DNA of 64,000 bases from Rhodovulum sp. PH10 (GTDB lineage Bacteria; Pseudomonadota; Alphaproteobacteria; Rhizobiales; Xanthobacteraceae), in contig NZ_AKZI01000010.1 of assembly GCF_000293785.1 (NCBI RefSeq), positions 1 through 64,000 on the forward strand, read 5' to 3'. Each line of letters starts with the position of its first letter. The stretch's first letter is position 1. Under the pieces are notes generated by a model, which saw only the letters and a program-made list of their open reading frames with translations, did no database searches and was not told the DNA's origin. Position numbers and translations under genes: made by a program. This document shows, one piece after another, positions 8,943 to 16,918 of the stretch.

Positions 8943-9625
8943 GCGCGCGCAGTCTCGGTGCGGGGTTTCCTCGTCGGCGACGGGTCGCCGTCGGCCCGGC
9001 CACGGATGCCGTCCGGACGCCGTCGGAACGGCAGACGCGGGCACGGCGAAGGGTGCGGCAAGGGACGGACCGTCGTTATCATGGAGCGCGTTCCGCGAGC
9101 GAGTCTTTGCGCTCGCGTAAGGCTCGAACGATTCCGGCCGGACCCGCGGGATGCGGCGATCGGGCGCGGGCCGCCCGCCCCGCCGATCGCGCGAAAGTGT
9201 CGGCTGGCGCGGCGTTTCTGCGATACTGACGAGATCGTGGGTTCGCCGCGACCGGCCCTCGTCGCTTTCCCGACCGGCTGCGTTGCGCCGAACACGGGCC
9301 GGGCCGTGAGTCGGTCGGGCGCCGGCGGCGTTCCGCGCGTTCTGCGGGCGCCGAATCTCGCTTTTCTCGACCCCGGCGCCGCGCGAGCCGCGCCGGGCCG
9401 CCGTGGTTTTTTCGAGACCGTGATTGCTCCGTTCGACGGTGAACCAATCGCGCTGTCCGCACTTGTCGCCCGGTAGGCCACCGTTTCCGGCCGGCGGCGT
9501 CTTCGCGGCGAGCCTTTGCGGGTTCCGCGTCCTCCTGCGTCCCCCCGGCCGATACCCGAGCACGCCGGACGACGCCGCGCAGAGCGCGAGGACCGCACCG
9601 TCGTCGGCAGAGGAGACCCGCGACC
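8943..9625. other. Long divergent intergenic region, no gene recognised
   Basis: About 680 bases between the antiporter start (minus strand) and the next plus-strand gene. I see no credible protein, RNA gene or terminator. Reading frames across it give arginine- and proline-rich shadows only. It must hold the promoters of both flanking genes, but no clear -35/-10 pair stands out. Confidence 0.5.
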
Positions 9626-10156
9626 ATGCTCTCACTCGCCCTCGATGTCCTGATCGCCCTGTCGAGCGTGTTCGGCGCGAGCGACGCCGATGCCGCCCCG
9701 CCGCGCGATCCGTTCGTCGGCGCCGTCGGCGTCGCGCTGACCGGCGCGCCGGACGCCGACATCCGCCCGCTCGACTGGCGCGCCTGCCGCTTCGAGGTGA
9801 ACGGCCAGGTGTTTCGCCTCGGCGCGGTCGACCCCGCGACGGTCCGGGTCCGGCCATGGGAAAGAGACACCGTGCTCGGCACGATGCGGCGGGTGGCGGT
9901 GACGTTTTCGGGCGCGGACGGCGCCGTCGTCTACGAGCGCACCGACCGCGCGCTGGAGGACGTCTCCCCGGCCGACGACGCGGCGATCCGGCTGTTCAAG
10001 CAAACGGTGAAGAGCCGCCGCCCGGAGCTGTTTCACGACCGCCGGGTGGCGCTGCGCGAGCAGACCGTGACGCTGCCGACCAGCGACCTCGCCGCCGTCG
10101 AGGACGCCTGGCGGACGGTGACCAGGACCTGTGCCGCACCGGGCACCACGCACTGA
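9626..10156 (+). CDS. Hypothetical exported protein
   Basis: 176 aa with no family recognised. The first 24 residues (hydrophobic, ending ASDADAA) could be a signal peptide. The rest is soluble and mixed alpha/beta, with two cysteines: one in WRACRFEVNGQVFRLG and one near the C-terminus (VTRTCAAPG), which could form a disulfide after export. The ribosome site AGAGGAGA lies about 10 bases before the ATG. Coding quality is good, with strong G/C at third positions and a long uninterrupted frame. It is single, followed by a repeat-bearing gap and the methyltransferase gene. Confidence 0.6.
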   Translation: MLSLALDVLIALSSVFGASDADAAPPRDPFVGAVGVALTGAPDADIRPLDWRACRFEVNGQVFRLGAVDPATVRVRPWERDTVLGTMRRVAVTFSGADGAVVYERTDRALEDVSPADDAAIRLFKQTVKSRRPELFHDRRVALREQTVTLPTSDLAAVEDAWRTVTRTCAAPGTTH

Positions 10157-10296
10157 TCGGGCCGTGATCCGGCCGCCGGTCGCGGCCCGACCGCGCGCCG
10201 CGACCGCCGGAATGTCCGGCCTGCGCCGTTGAAGACGGAGGCGGCGGCAGCGGCCGCCGCAACCGCAGCGGCGCCGCGGACCGGGCGCCAAGGACC

Positions 10297-10366
10297 GCAC
10301 AGCACGTACCGCACAGCACGTACCGCGCAGCACGTACCGCGCAGCACGTGCCGCGCGCCACGGACC
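10297..10366 (+). repeat. 14-bp tandem repeat, five units, abutting a start codon
   Basis: Five consecutive 14-base units: the first two are gcacagcacgtacc, the next two differ at one or two bases (gcgcagcacgtacc, gcgcagcacgtgcc), and the last is degenerate (gcgcgccacggacc). The array ends four bases before the ATG of the methyltransferase gene, so it fills the normal ribosome-site and 5' leader region. No Shine-Dalgarno sequence lies outside it. Confidence 0.9.
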
Positions 10367-10370
10367 GGGC

Positions 10371-11216
10371 ATGACCGACCTTCTCATCCATTCGATGTCG
10401 GAGTTCTCCGACCTGATCCTCGCCGGCCTGACGCTCGCCGGCGCGCGGCACATCGTCGAGATCGGCGCCGAGCACGGCGGCATGTCGCGCCGCCTCGCGG
10501 CCCATGTCGGCGAGGCCGGCGGCCGTCTCACCTGCATCGACCCCGCGCCGAGCCCGACCTTTTCCGCCTGGGCCGCCGGGCGGCCGGAGGTGACGCACCT
10601 CGCGCGGCAAAGCCTCGAGATTTTGGACGATCTCACCGGCATCGACGCCTGGCTGATCGACGGCGACCACAACTGGTACACCGTGTTTCACGAGCTCGCC
10701 GCCATCGAGCGGGCCTCGCGCCGCGACGGCACGCCGCTCCTCGCTTTCCTGCACGACGTCGGCTGGCCGGCCGGCCGCCGCGATCAGTATTACGATCCCG
10801 AGCGCATTCCGGCGGCGTTCCGTCGCCCGCACGATTGGGACGGCGGTGCGACCTTGGGCGAGCCGCGGCTCGTCCCCGGCCGCGGCTTTCGCGGCATGGG
10901 CGCGTTCGCTTTTGCGGTGGAGGAAGGCGGCCCACGCAACGGCGTGCGCACCGCGGTCGACGACTTTCTCGCCGGCGCGCTCGCCGAGGGGCGCGACTAC
11001 GCCTTCGCGAGCATTCCCGCGGTGTTCGGGCTCGGCGTCGTGTTCGCGCTCGATGCGCCGTGGAGCAGAGCGCTCGCCGACCTGTTGCTGCCGTTCCACG
11101 ACAACGCGCTGCTGCGGCGGCTCGAGGAGAACCGCCTGCGCAACTATCTGCGGGTGATCGCGCTGCAGGACGAGGCCGCCGCGCGACGCGAGGCTGTGGG
11201 GCTCGCCGCCTCGTGA
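10371..11216 (+). CDS. Class I SAM-dependent methyltransferase-like protein
   Basis: 281 aa. The Rossmann-type start ARHIVEIGAEHGGMSRRLA carries the ExGxxxG-type SAM motif I, followed by GRLTCIDPAPSP (acidic residue after strand 2) and IDAWLIDGDHNWYTVFHEL, typical of the Methyltransf_24 group whose members act on sugars or small hydroxylated compounds. The C-terminal third is unlike any domain I know. The stop lies six bases from the stop of the convergent glycosyltransferase-like gene. This pairing suggests polysaccharide or glycoconjugate modification, but that is inference. Translation starts directly after a 14-bp tandem repeat. Confidence 0.7.
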   Translation: MTDLLIHSMSEFSDLILAGLTLAGARHIVEIGAEHGGMSRRLAAHVGEAGGRLTCIDPAPSPTFSAWAAGRPEVTHLARQSLEILDDLTGIDAWLIDGDHNWYTVFHELAAIERASRRDGTPLLAFLHDVGWPAGRRDQYYDPERIPAAFRRPHDWDGGATLGEPRLVPGRGFRGMGAFAFAVEEGGPRNGVRTAVDDFLAGALAEGRDYAFASIPAVFGLGVVFALDAPWSRALADLLLPFHDNALLRRLEENRLRNYLRVIALQDEAAARREAVGLAAS

Positions 11217-11227
11217 CGCCCGTCACG
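11212..11227. terminator. Small stem-loop spanning two convergent stop codons
   Basis: Six-base stem CGTGAC/GTCACG with a four-base loop includes both the TGA of the methyltransferase gene and the opposing TGA of the glycosyltransferase-like gene. There is no T-tract on either side, so it is at best a weak or Rho-assisted terminator. Confidence 0.35.
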
Positions 11228-12278
11228 CCAAAATCCTGTCGATCGCGCAAAAACCCCAGTCGGCGTTGAGCGAGCGCCGCAGCCGGTTCGCGCGCGGCGC
11301 GAGCAGCGGGCGATCCTCGTCGTCGCCGGTGCGAAGGGCGCGCCAGAACGACGGGTCGCACCACGCGTCGTCCTGCGGCACCGCCTCGCCGAAGCCGCCC
11401 GCCGCCGGCGGCGGCGCGTCACCATGAACGTGGAGCGGCGGCGCCAGCCGGATCACCCGCTTGCCGAAGAATTCCGCCTCGTCGAGCCCGCTCGAATTGA
11501 TCGCGCACACGGTCTCGATCTCCGGCCGGGCGAGCAGGTGATACAAATTGGTGTCGGTCCAACGGACCGCGCCGAGCCCGCGCATCATGCGCTGCGTGGC
11601 CGAGTCCGGCCGGTCGTAGGGGTGCGGCTTGAACAGCACCATCGCCGAGGCGAGAGCGAGATCGCGGATGGTGTCGGCATGGTCGGCGACCTGCCCGAGC
11701 ACCAGCGCGGTGCCGGGCACCAGCGGCAGCGGCGGCGCCATCCAGGCCACCTTGCTCCTGATCCAGCCGGCCTGCATCACCGCCGCGTCGAGATCGAACG
11801 CGTGTCGCAAGAGGCGCGCGTGAATGTCCGCCCGGTTGGTGCGCAGCGCCATCACCAGGTCGTCGAGAAAACGCACCGGATGGGCGACCACGTCCACCAC
11901 GGCGGTCCCGGCGGCATCGAGGATGCGCAGGAGGTGGTCCGGCATCTCGCTGCCGACCACCAGGTCGGCGTCGAGCAGCGTGGCGATCGCCGCCTCGATC
12001 TCGGCCGGCAGCGACGGCCGGGTGATCACCTGCGCCCAGCTCTCGATCGACACCGGCAAGCCGAGCAGGTCGTAAAAGGCGGGCGTGTCGAAGAAGCCGT
12101 GGCCGTCGGGCAACCCCTCGTCCCAGGCGACGGTCGAGACCTCCCAGCCGGCGAGCCGCGCCGCCGTGCCGACGATGCCGTCGAGCCAGCGGATGTTCTT
12201 CCAGGTCGCGCTCTCCCATCCGTTCGCGCGACGAAACGGGCGAAACACGTCGCCCGTCACGATCAGCCTGCTGCTCAT
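11223..12278 (-). CDS. Glycosyltransferase-like (GT-B/capsule type) protein
   Basis: 351 aa soluble protein. The C-terminal half contains MVLFKPHPYDRPD and ETVCAINSSGLDEAEFFGKRV. These look like the HP and S/E...GK nucleotide-sugar binding motifs of KpsC/KpsS-type and related GT-B glycosyltransferases. The N-terminal half (LIVTGDVFRPFRRANGWES...WKNIRWLDGIV) looks like a Rossmann half-domain. The start was set at the ATG after a GGGGGG tract eight bases upstream. Convergent with the methyltransferase gene. Assignment is by motif pattern; acceptor and donor unknown. Confidence 0.55.
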   Translation of the reverse strand: MSSRLIVTGDVFRPFRRANGWESATWKNIRWLDGIVGTAARLAGWEVSTVAWDEGLPDGHGFFDTPAFYDLLGLPVSIESWAQVITRPSLPAEIEAAIATLLDADLVVGSEMPDHLLRILDAAGTAVVDVVAHPVRFLDDLVMALRTNRADIHARLLRHAFDLDAAVMQAGWIRSKVAWMAPPLPLVPGTALVLGQVADHADTIRDLALASAMVLFKPHPYDRPDSATQRMMRGLGAVRWTDTNLYHLLARPEIETVCAINSSGLDEAEFFGKRVIRLAPPLHVHGDAPPPAAGGFGEAVPQDDAWCDPSFWRALRTGDDEDRPLLAPRANRLRRSLNADWGFCAIDRILA

Positions 12279-12395
12279 GCCACCCCCCTGCCTCCGATGC
12301 GTGCGGCGACGGCCGGGCATCGGCGGGATCTCGGGGTGGTACGCGGCCGGGCCGCCGTTCGGGCGGCAGACGTGGCCGTCGTCCGGGAGAGGGAC

Positions 12396-13184
12396 TCAGC
12401 CGTGGGTGTCGGGGGTGGCCGGGCGCCACACCAGAAGCCGGCGCTCCACCATGCTGACGCCGATGTCGATGACGATCACGAAGGCGGCGAGCACCGCCAT
12501 GCCGGCGAACACGCCGGCGACGTCGAACACGCCCTCGGCCTGCTGGATCAAATAGCCGAGCCCGGCGGCCGAGCCGAGATATTCGCCGACCACCGCGCCG
12601 ACCACCGCGAAGCCGACCGAGGTGTGCAGCGAGGAGAACATCCAGGACAGCGCGGAGGGCCAGTAGACGTGGCGCATCAGCTGGCGCTCGCTCATGCCGA
12701 GCATGCGGCCGTTGGCGAGCACGGTCGGGCTCACCTCCTTGACGCCCTGATAGACGTTGAAGAACACCACGAAAAAGACCAGCGTGATGCCGAGCGCGAC
12801 CTTCGACCAGATGCCGAGCCCGAGCCACAGCGCAAAGATCGGCGCCAGCACCACGCGGGGCAGCGCGTTGACCATCTTCACGTAGGGATCGAACACCGCG
12901 GCGACCAGCGGCTTTCGCGCGAACCAGAAGCCGACCAGCGCGCCGCCGAGCGAGCCGATCACGAAGGCGAGCACCGATTCGGTCAGCGTGATCCACAGGT
13001 GCTTCCACACGCTGCCGTCGGCGAACCACTGCCAGATCCGCATCGCGACGTCGGACGGCCGCGAGAAGAAGAACGGCGGCAGCAGCACCGTGCCGAAGAT
13101 CGGCACCGAGGTCAGCACGTGCCACAGCCCGACCACCACCACGGCGACCAGGACTTGCAGGGCGAGCAGGGTGGCGCGGTTCAT
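12396..13184 (-). CDS. ABC transporter permease, NitT/TauT (SsuC/TauC) type
   Basis: 262 aa inner-membrane permease with about six helices. The EAA-type loop is visible as GRMLGMSERQLMRHVYWPSALSW, and the helix before it reads VVFFNVYQGVKEVSP, as in SsuC/TauC/NrtB. The family imports sulfonates, taurine, nitrate, aliphatic amines or pyrimidine precursors; sequence alone does not give the substrate. It follows the ATPase gene with a 31-base gap in one operon. No periplasmic binding protein gene accompanies it. Confidence 0.88.
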   Translation of the reverse strand: MNRATLLALQVLVAVVVVGLWHVLTSVPIFGTVLLPPFFFSRPSDVAMRIWQWFADGSVWKHLWITLTESVLAFVIGSLGGALVGFWFARKPLVAAVFDPYVKMVNALPRVVLAPIFALWLGLGIWSKVALGITLVFFVVFFNVYQGVKEVSPTVLANGRMLGMSERQLMRHVYWPSALSWMFSSLHTSVGFAVVGAVVGEYLGSAAGLGYLIQQAEGVFDVAGVFAGMAVLAAFVIVIDIGVSMVERRLLVWRPATPDTHG

Positions 13185-13215
13185 GGTCGTGCTCCCGCGG
13201 GACGGACGAGCCCGG

Positions 13216-14124
13216 TCATTCCGCGCCTCCGGTCTGGATGTAGCCCTTCATCACCTCCTCGCGCAGCACCGCCCAGATCTCGCGGTGGAGGTCGTGAAAC
13301 GCCTTGTCGAGCTTGATTTCCGCGATGTCGCGCGGGCGGGCGAGCGGGATCGTCCAGTCGCCGATGATGCGGGCGGCGGGGCCGGCCGACATGATCACCA
13401 CCCGGTCGGCGAGCGCGATCGCCTCCTCGAGGTCGTGGGTGACGAACAGCACGCCCTTGCGGTCGCTGCTCCACAGGTCGAGCAGCAGATTGCCCATGAT
13501 TTGTCGGGTCTGCGCGTCGAGCGGGCCGAACGGCTCGTCCATCAGCAGGATCTTCGGGTCGCGGATCAAGACCTGGGCGAGCGCGACGCGCTTGCGCTGG
13601 CCGCCCGACAGCATGTGCGGATAGCGGTCGGCGAAGGTCGCGAGCCCGACCCGGCCGAGCCAAGTCTTTGCGCGCTCGCGCGCCTCGGCGGTCCGGGTGC
13701 CGGCGATCTCGAGGCCGATCGCGACGTTCTCGACCGCGGTCTTCCAGGGAAACAGCGCGTCGGCCTGGAAGAGATAGCCGGCCTGGCGGTTGAGGCCGGC
13801 GAGCGGCGCGCCGAAAATCTCCACCGAGCCGGCGGCCGGCGTCAACAGCCCGGCGGAAGCGTTGAGCAGGGTCGACTTGCCGCACCCGGTCGGGCCGACG
13901 ATCGCCACGAACTCGCCGTCGGCGAGCGCCAGCGAGGCATTGCGCACGGCGGTGAAGGTCGAGCGGTCGGCGAGGCGGAAGGTGATGTCGAGATCGGTCA
14001 GCCGCACCGCGCACGGCCGGTCCGCGCTTCCGCTTTCCACGCCCCGCCCCTCGCCGCCGAGTCCGTCCCCGCGCGGTCCCGCGGCCGCCTCCCTGGCGGC
14101 TCCATTGGCTGCGGTCTCCTGCAC
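13216..14124 (-). CDS. ABC transporter ATP-binding protein, NitT/TauT type
   Basis: 302 aa. Walker A GPTGCGKST at residues 77-85, Q-loop YLFQADALFPWKT, signature LSGGQRKRVALAQ, Walker B ILLMDEPFGPLD and H-loop FVTHDLEEAI are all intact. The first 40 residues are a low-complexity Gly/Ala/Arg extension not usual in SsuB/TauB. The start is a GTG, chosen because a strong GGAGGA ribosome site lies six bases upstream; an ATG 13 codons earlier has none. Partner of the permease gene downstream; the nucleotide-binding subunits energise import. Confidence 0.9.
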   Translation of the reverse strand: MQETAANGAAREAAAGPRGDGLGGEGRGVESGSADRPCAVRLTDLDITFRLADRSTFTAVRNASLALADGEFVAIVGPTGCGKSTLLNASAGLLTPAAGSVEIFGAPLAGLNRQAGYLFQADALFPWKTAVENVAIGLEIAGTRTAEARERAKTWLGRVGLATFADRYPHMLSGGQRKRVALAQVLIRDPKILLMDEPFGPLDAQTRQIMGNLLLDLWSSDRKGVLFVTHDLEEAIALADRVVIMSAGPAARIIGDWTIPLARPRDIAEIKLDKAFHDLHREIWAVLREEVMKGYIQTGGAE

Positions 14125-14430
14125 GGTGTCTCCTCCGGCCCCGAAACTTCGTTTCTGCTGCATGCGTCGTCGCGCAATGCCGCGCAATAACGCGCCCCGG
14201 CGCAAAGGTCCATATGTCGGGCACGCAACCCTGGCGGAAGCCGACCGGGACGGGTGGCCGAGAGAGCGAATCCCGGCTCGCGGCACGCGCCGCGATCGAA
14301 CCGGGCGCGCCCGGTCGGCCCCTCACGAGCGGGCGGCCCCGATGGGCGGGCCGGACGCTCGGCTTGGCGGGCGGTCGGCGGCATGGCTTACTCACTGCCG
14401 GTCGGGGACGGTACGACCCGAGCACGACCG
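14125..14430. other. Divergent intergenic region
   Basis: About 300 bases between the ABC ATPase gene (minus) and the tandem repeat before the MBL-fold hydrolase gene (plus). I see no gene or clear promoter in it; frames running through it give Arg/Pro-rich shadow sequence. Confidence 0.4.
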
Positions 14431-14482
14431 GGCGCTCGAAGGGACGTGCGACGGGAACGTGCGACGCAGGCGTGCGAAGGGG
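14431..14482 (+). repeat. 13-bp imperfect tandem repeat, four units, abutting a start codon
   Basis: Units ggcgctcgaaggg, acgtgcgacggga, acgtgcgacgcag and gcgtgcgaagggg follow one another without gaps and end five bases before the ATG at 14488. The last unit supplies the ribosome-binding purines (GAAGGGG). This is the same arrangement as the 14-bp arrays before the genes at 10371 and 23800, with unrelated sequence. Confidence 0.75.
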
Positions 14483-14487
14483 ACGCG

Positions 14488-15327
14488 ATGGCGGCGATGC
14501 GGGTTCGCTTCTGGGGCGTGCGGGGCAGCGCCACCGCGCCGGGCGCGGCGACGGCGCGCTATGGCGGCCACACCGCCTGCGTCGAGGTGCGCTGCGGCGA
14601 TCGTCTGGTGATCCTCGATGCCGGCTCCGGCCTGCGCCCGCTCGGCCTGTCGCTGATGGCGGAGGCGGACGGCCGGCCGATCGCGGCCGACATCTTCCTC
14701 ACCCACTGCCACCTCGATCACGTCTGGGGCCTGCCCTATTTCCGCCCCGCCTATCTCCCCGGCACGCGGCTGCGGGTGTGGGCGGGGCATCTCCTGCCCG
14801 ACTGGACGCTCGCGGGCGTGATCGGCCGGCTGCTCGGCGAGCCGCTGTTTCCCGGCGGCGGCGCGCTGTTCCGGGGCGACGTCGCGTTTCTCGATTTCCG
14901 CTGCGGCGAGGATGTGTCGCCGTATCCGGACGTCACCGTGCGCACCGACGCGCTGCGCCATCCGGGCGGCGGCTGCGGCTACCGCATCGAGCACGGCGGG
15001 GCGGTGCTCGCCTACGTCACCGACACCGAGCACGACGGAGAAACCCTCGACCCGGCGGTGCTGCGGCTCGCGGAAAACGCCGACCTGATGATCTACGACT
15101 GCACCTACACCGAGGCCGAGTATCCGAGCCATATCGGCCGCGGCCACTCGACCTGGCAGCACGGCGTCCGCCTCGCGGCGGCGGCGGGGGCGAAAAAGCT
15201 CGCGCTGTTCCACCACGAGCCCGCCCGCGACGACGATGCCCTCGACGCGATCGCCGCCGAAGCCGCCGCCCGCCGCCCCGGTACCTTCGCCGCCGCCGAA
15301 GGTTTGTCGCTGACCCTGCCGGAGTGA
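14488..15327 (+). CDS. MBL-fold metallo-hydrolase
   Basis: 279 aa metallo-beta-lactamase-fold protein. The N-terminus MRVRFWGVRGSATAPG is typical of the group related to RNase Z and PhnP-type phosphodiesterases. The metal motif is FLTHCHLDHVWGL (HxHxDH), with later ligands in LRHPGGG, YVTDTEHD (Asp), GRGHST and LFHHEP. All expected ligands seem present, so an active di-zinc phosphodiesterase-like hydrolase is likely; the substrate is unknown. The ATG was chosen because GAAGGGGA lies upstream, inside a 13-bp tandem repeat. Single gene. Confidence 0.87.
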   Translation: MAAMRVRFWGVRGSATAPGAATARYGGHTACVEVRCGDRLVILDAGSGLRPLGLSLMAEADGRPIAADIFLTHCHLDHVWGLPYFRPAYLPGTRLRVWAGHLLPDWTLAGVIGRLLGEPLFPGGGALFRGDVAFLDFRCGEDVSPYPDVTVRTDALRHPGGGCGYRIEHGGAVLAYVTDTEHDGETLDPAVLRLAENADLMIYDCTYTEAEYPSHIGRGHSTWQHGVRLAAAAGAKKLALFHHEPARDDDALDAIAAEAAARRPGTFAAAEGLSLTLPE

Positions 15328-15381
15328 CGCCTGTGCGATCCGGCGATGCTCGCGTCGGTGGCCCGTGCTAGTCTTGCCGGC

Positions 15382-15585
15382 ATGTCGATGCGCGAAAAAT
15401 CCGGGAACGAGCGGAGGGTGAGCACCTTCACCGTCGGTCGCACGCGCCTCGAGAAGATCAGCGCCGTCGAGGGGATCGAGACGGCCCCCGCCAGCCGCAC
15501 GATGTTCGCGGAATTCGATCGGCGGCGGCTCTCGCACGAGGAGCGCCGGGCGGCGATCCTGCGGAAACACGCCGCCAAGGCGTGA
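15382..15585 (+). CDS. Fic antitoxin-like small protein (VbhA/YhfG type)
   Basis: 67 aa, charged and helical, ending seven bases before the Fic gene. Class I Fic antitoxins carry a helix with (S/T)xxxE(G/N) whose Glu blocks the Fic ATP site. Here the equivalent helix reads LEKISAVEGIE, with EG correctly placed but Ser three, not four, residues before Glu. The C-terminal part (RRRLSHEERRAAILRKHAAKA) is a second helix. Identification rests on gene order plus the EG motif. The ribosome site before ATG 15382 is weak; another ATG lies two codons later. Confidence 0.65.
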   Translation: MSMREKSGNERRVSTFTVGRTRLEKISAVEGIETAPASRTMFAEFDRRRLSHEERRAAILRKHAAKA

Positions 15586-15592
15586 CCTCGCG

Positions 15593-16255
15593 GTGTACGA
15601 CCCCGCCGAGGATCCCTACTGCTATCCGGGCACCACGGTCTTGCGGAACCGCGCCGGCCTGCGCGACCAAGCCGCCCTCGACGTCTTCGAGCACGAGGCG
15701 GTCCTGCAGCGGGCGAGCGAGCCGATGGCGGTTCGCTCGCTCGGCGTTCGGCAGTACCGTGCCGTGCACCGGCATCTGTTCGGCGACGTCTATCCCTGGG
15801 CCGGACGGTTCCGCACCGTGCGGATCGCCAAGGGCGGAAACCCCTTCTGCTACCCCGAGCACATCGCGGCGGCGATCGATCGCCTGTTTGCCGGATTGCG
15901 CCGGCAGCGCTGGCTCCGCCGCCTCTCGGCCGACGACTTCGCCCGCCACGCCGCCCATTTTCTGGCCGAGCTCAACGCGATCCATCCCTTCCGCGAGGGC
16001 AACGGCCGCACCCGGCTCGTCTTTCTCGCGCTGCTCGCCGAGCGGGCCGGCCATCCTCTCGATTTCGAGCGAATGAATCCCGCCACCATGCTCGCGGCGA
16101 TGGTGCGGAGCTTTGCCGGCGACGAGGCCCCCACTCGCCGGCGTGCTCCGGGCGCTGATCGTGCCGCCGGACGAGGCCTCGCCGGCATCTCCCGAGAACG
16201 GCCCCGACACCCCTGTGTGATCCGCCTCACAGGAGCGGACCGAGCAAAGCCGTAA
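15593..16255 (+). CDS. Fic-domain AMPylase-like toxin, apparent C-terminal frameshift
   Basis: As read, 220 aa from a GTG start. The Fic core is clear: YRAVHRHLFGDVYPWAGRFRTV (pre-Fic helix and flap) and the active-site HPFREGNGRTRLVF. Catalytic His and acidic Glu are present; the last Arg of HxFx(D/E)GNGRxxR is Leu, with Arg one position earlier. After DEAP the frame turns into low-quality Arg-rich sequence. Removing one C from the five-C run near 16128-16132 restores a plausible tail (PLAGVLRALIVPPDEAS) ending at a TGA at 16218-16220. So either a real frameshift or a sequence error. Family role: transfers AMP from ATP to a target protein; partner of the preceding antitoxin. Confidence 0.82.
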   Translation: MYDPAEDPYCYPGTTVLRNRAGLRDQAALDVFEHEAVLQRASEPMAVRSLGVRQYRAVHRHLFGDVYPWAGRFRTVRIAKGGNPFCYPEHIAAAIDRLFAGLRRQRWLRRLSADDFARHAAHFLAELNAIHPFREGNGRTRLVFLALLAERAGHPLDFERMNPATMLAAMVRSFAGDEAPTRRRAPGADRAAGRGLAGISRERPRHPCVIRLTGADRAKP

Positions 16256-16285
16256 GACTTCGCCCGTCAGCTCGTGGAGGTGCCG

Positions 16286-16918
16286 ATGCTCACCGATCTA
16301 GCGCTGCCCCGCCTGCGCGGGACCGACGGTCCGGCCCCCGGCCCCGCGGCCCCCGGTGCCAAACCCCCGACCGACGCCGTGCTGCTCGCCCGCATGGCCG
16401 ACGGCGACCGCCTCGCGCTGCAGGTCTTCTATGCCCGGCATCACGTCCGCGTGTTTCGCTTCGTGCTGCGCATTCTCGGCGACCGCACCAAGGCCGAGGA
16501 CGTGATCAGCGACGTGTTCATCGACGCCTGGCGGCAGGCCGGCCAGTTCGAGGGCCGCTCGGCGGTGTCGACCTGGCTTCTGGCGATCGCCCGCCACAAG
16601 GCCTATGCGGTGCTGCGCCGCCGCACCCACGACCCGATCGACGAGGAGCAGGCGGCGGCGATCGAGGACACCGCCGACGGCCCGGAGGCGACGCTCGCCA
16701 CCCGCGACCGCAGCGCGGTGCTGCGCCGCTGCCTCGGCGCGCTGGCGCCGGCGCATCGCGAGATCATCGACCTCGTTTATTATCACGAGAAGCCGCTCGC
16801 CGAGGTGGCGCGGGTGTTCGGCATCCCCGAGAACACCGTGAAGACCCGCCTTTTCTATGCGCGCAAAAAACTCGGCGGGCTGCTGCGCGAGGCCGGGCTC
16901 GATCGCGACGTGCTGTGA
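16286..16918 (+). CDS. ECF-type RNA polymerase sigma factor
   Basis: 210 aa sigma-70 family protein with regions 2 and 4 only. Region 2 is FYARHHVRVFRFVLRIL followed by AEDVISDVFIDAWRQ. The linker is acidic (DPIDEEQAAAIEDTADGPE). Region 4 is LVYYHEKPLAEVARVFG followed by IPENTVKTRLFYARKKL, a helix-turn-helix for the -35 element. The first 35 residues are Pro/Gly/Ala-rich. The start was set at the ATG five bases after GGAGG; an upstream in-frame GTG overlaps that ribosome site. No anti-sigma gene lies next to it, so its control is unclear. Confidence 0.88.
   Translation: MLTDLALPRLRGTDGPAPGPAAPGAKPPTDAVLLARMADGDRLALQVFYARHHVRVFRFVLRILGDRTKAEDVISDVFIDAWRQAGQFEGRSAVSTWLLAIARHKAYAVLRRRTHDPIDEEQAAAIEDTADGPEATLATRDRSAVLRRCLGALAPAHREIIDLVYYHEKPLAEVARVFGIPENTVKTRLFYARKKLGGLLREAGLDRDVL

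Noticed and set aside
10297-10366. CRISPR array
   Set aside because: Units are directly joined without spacers and there are no cas genes.
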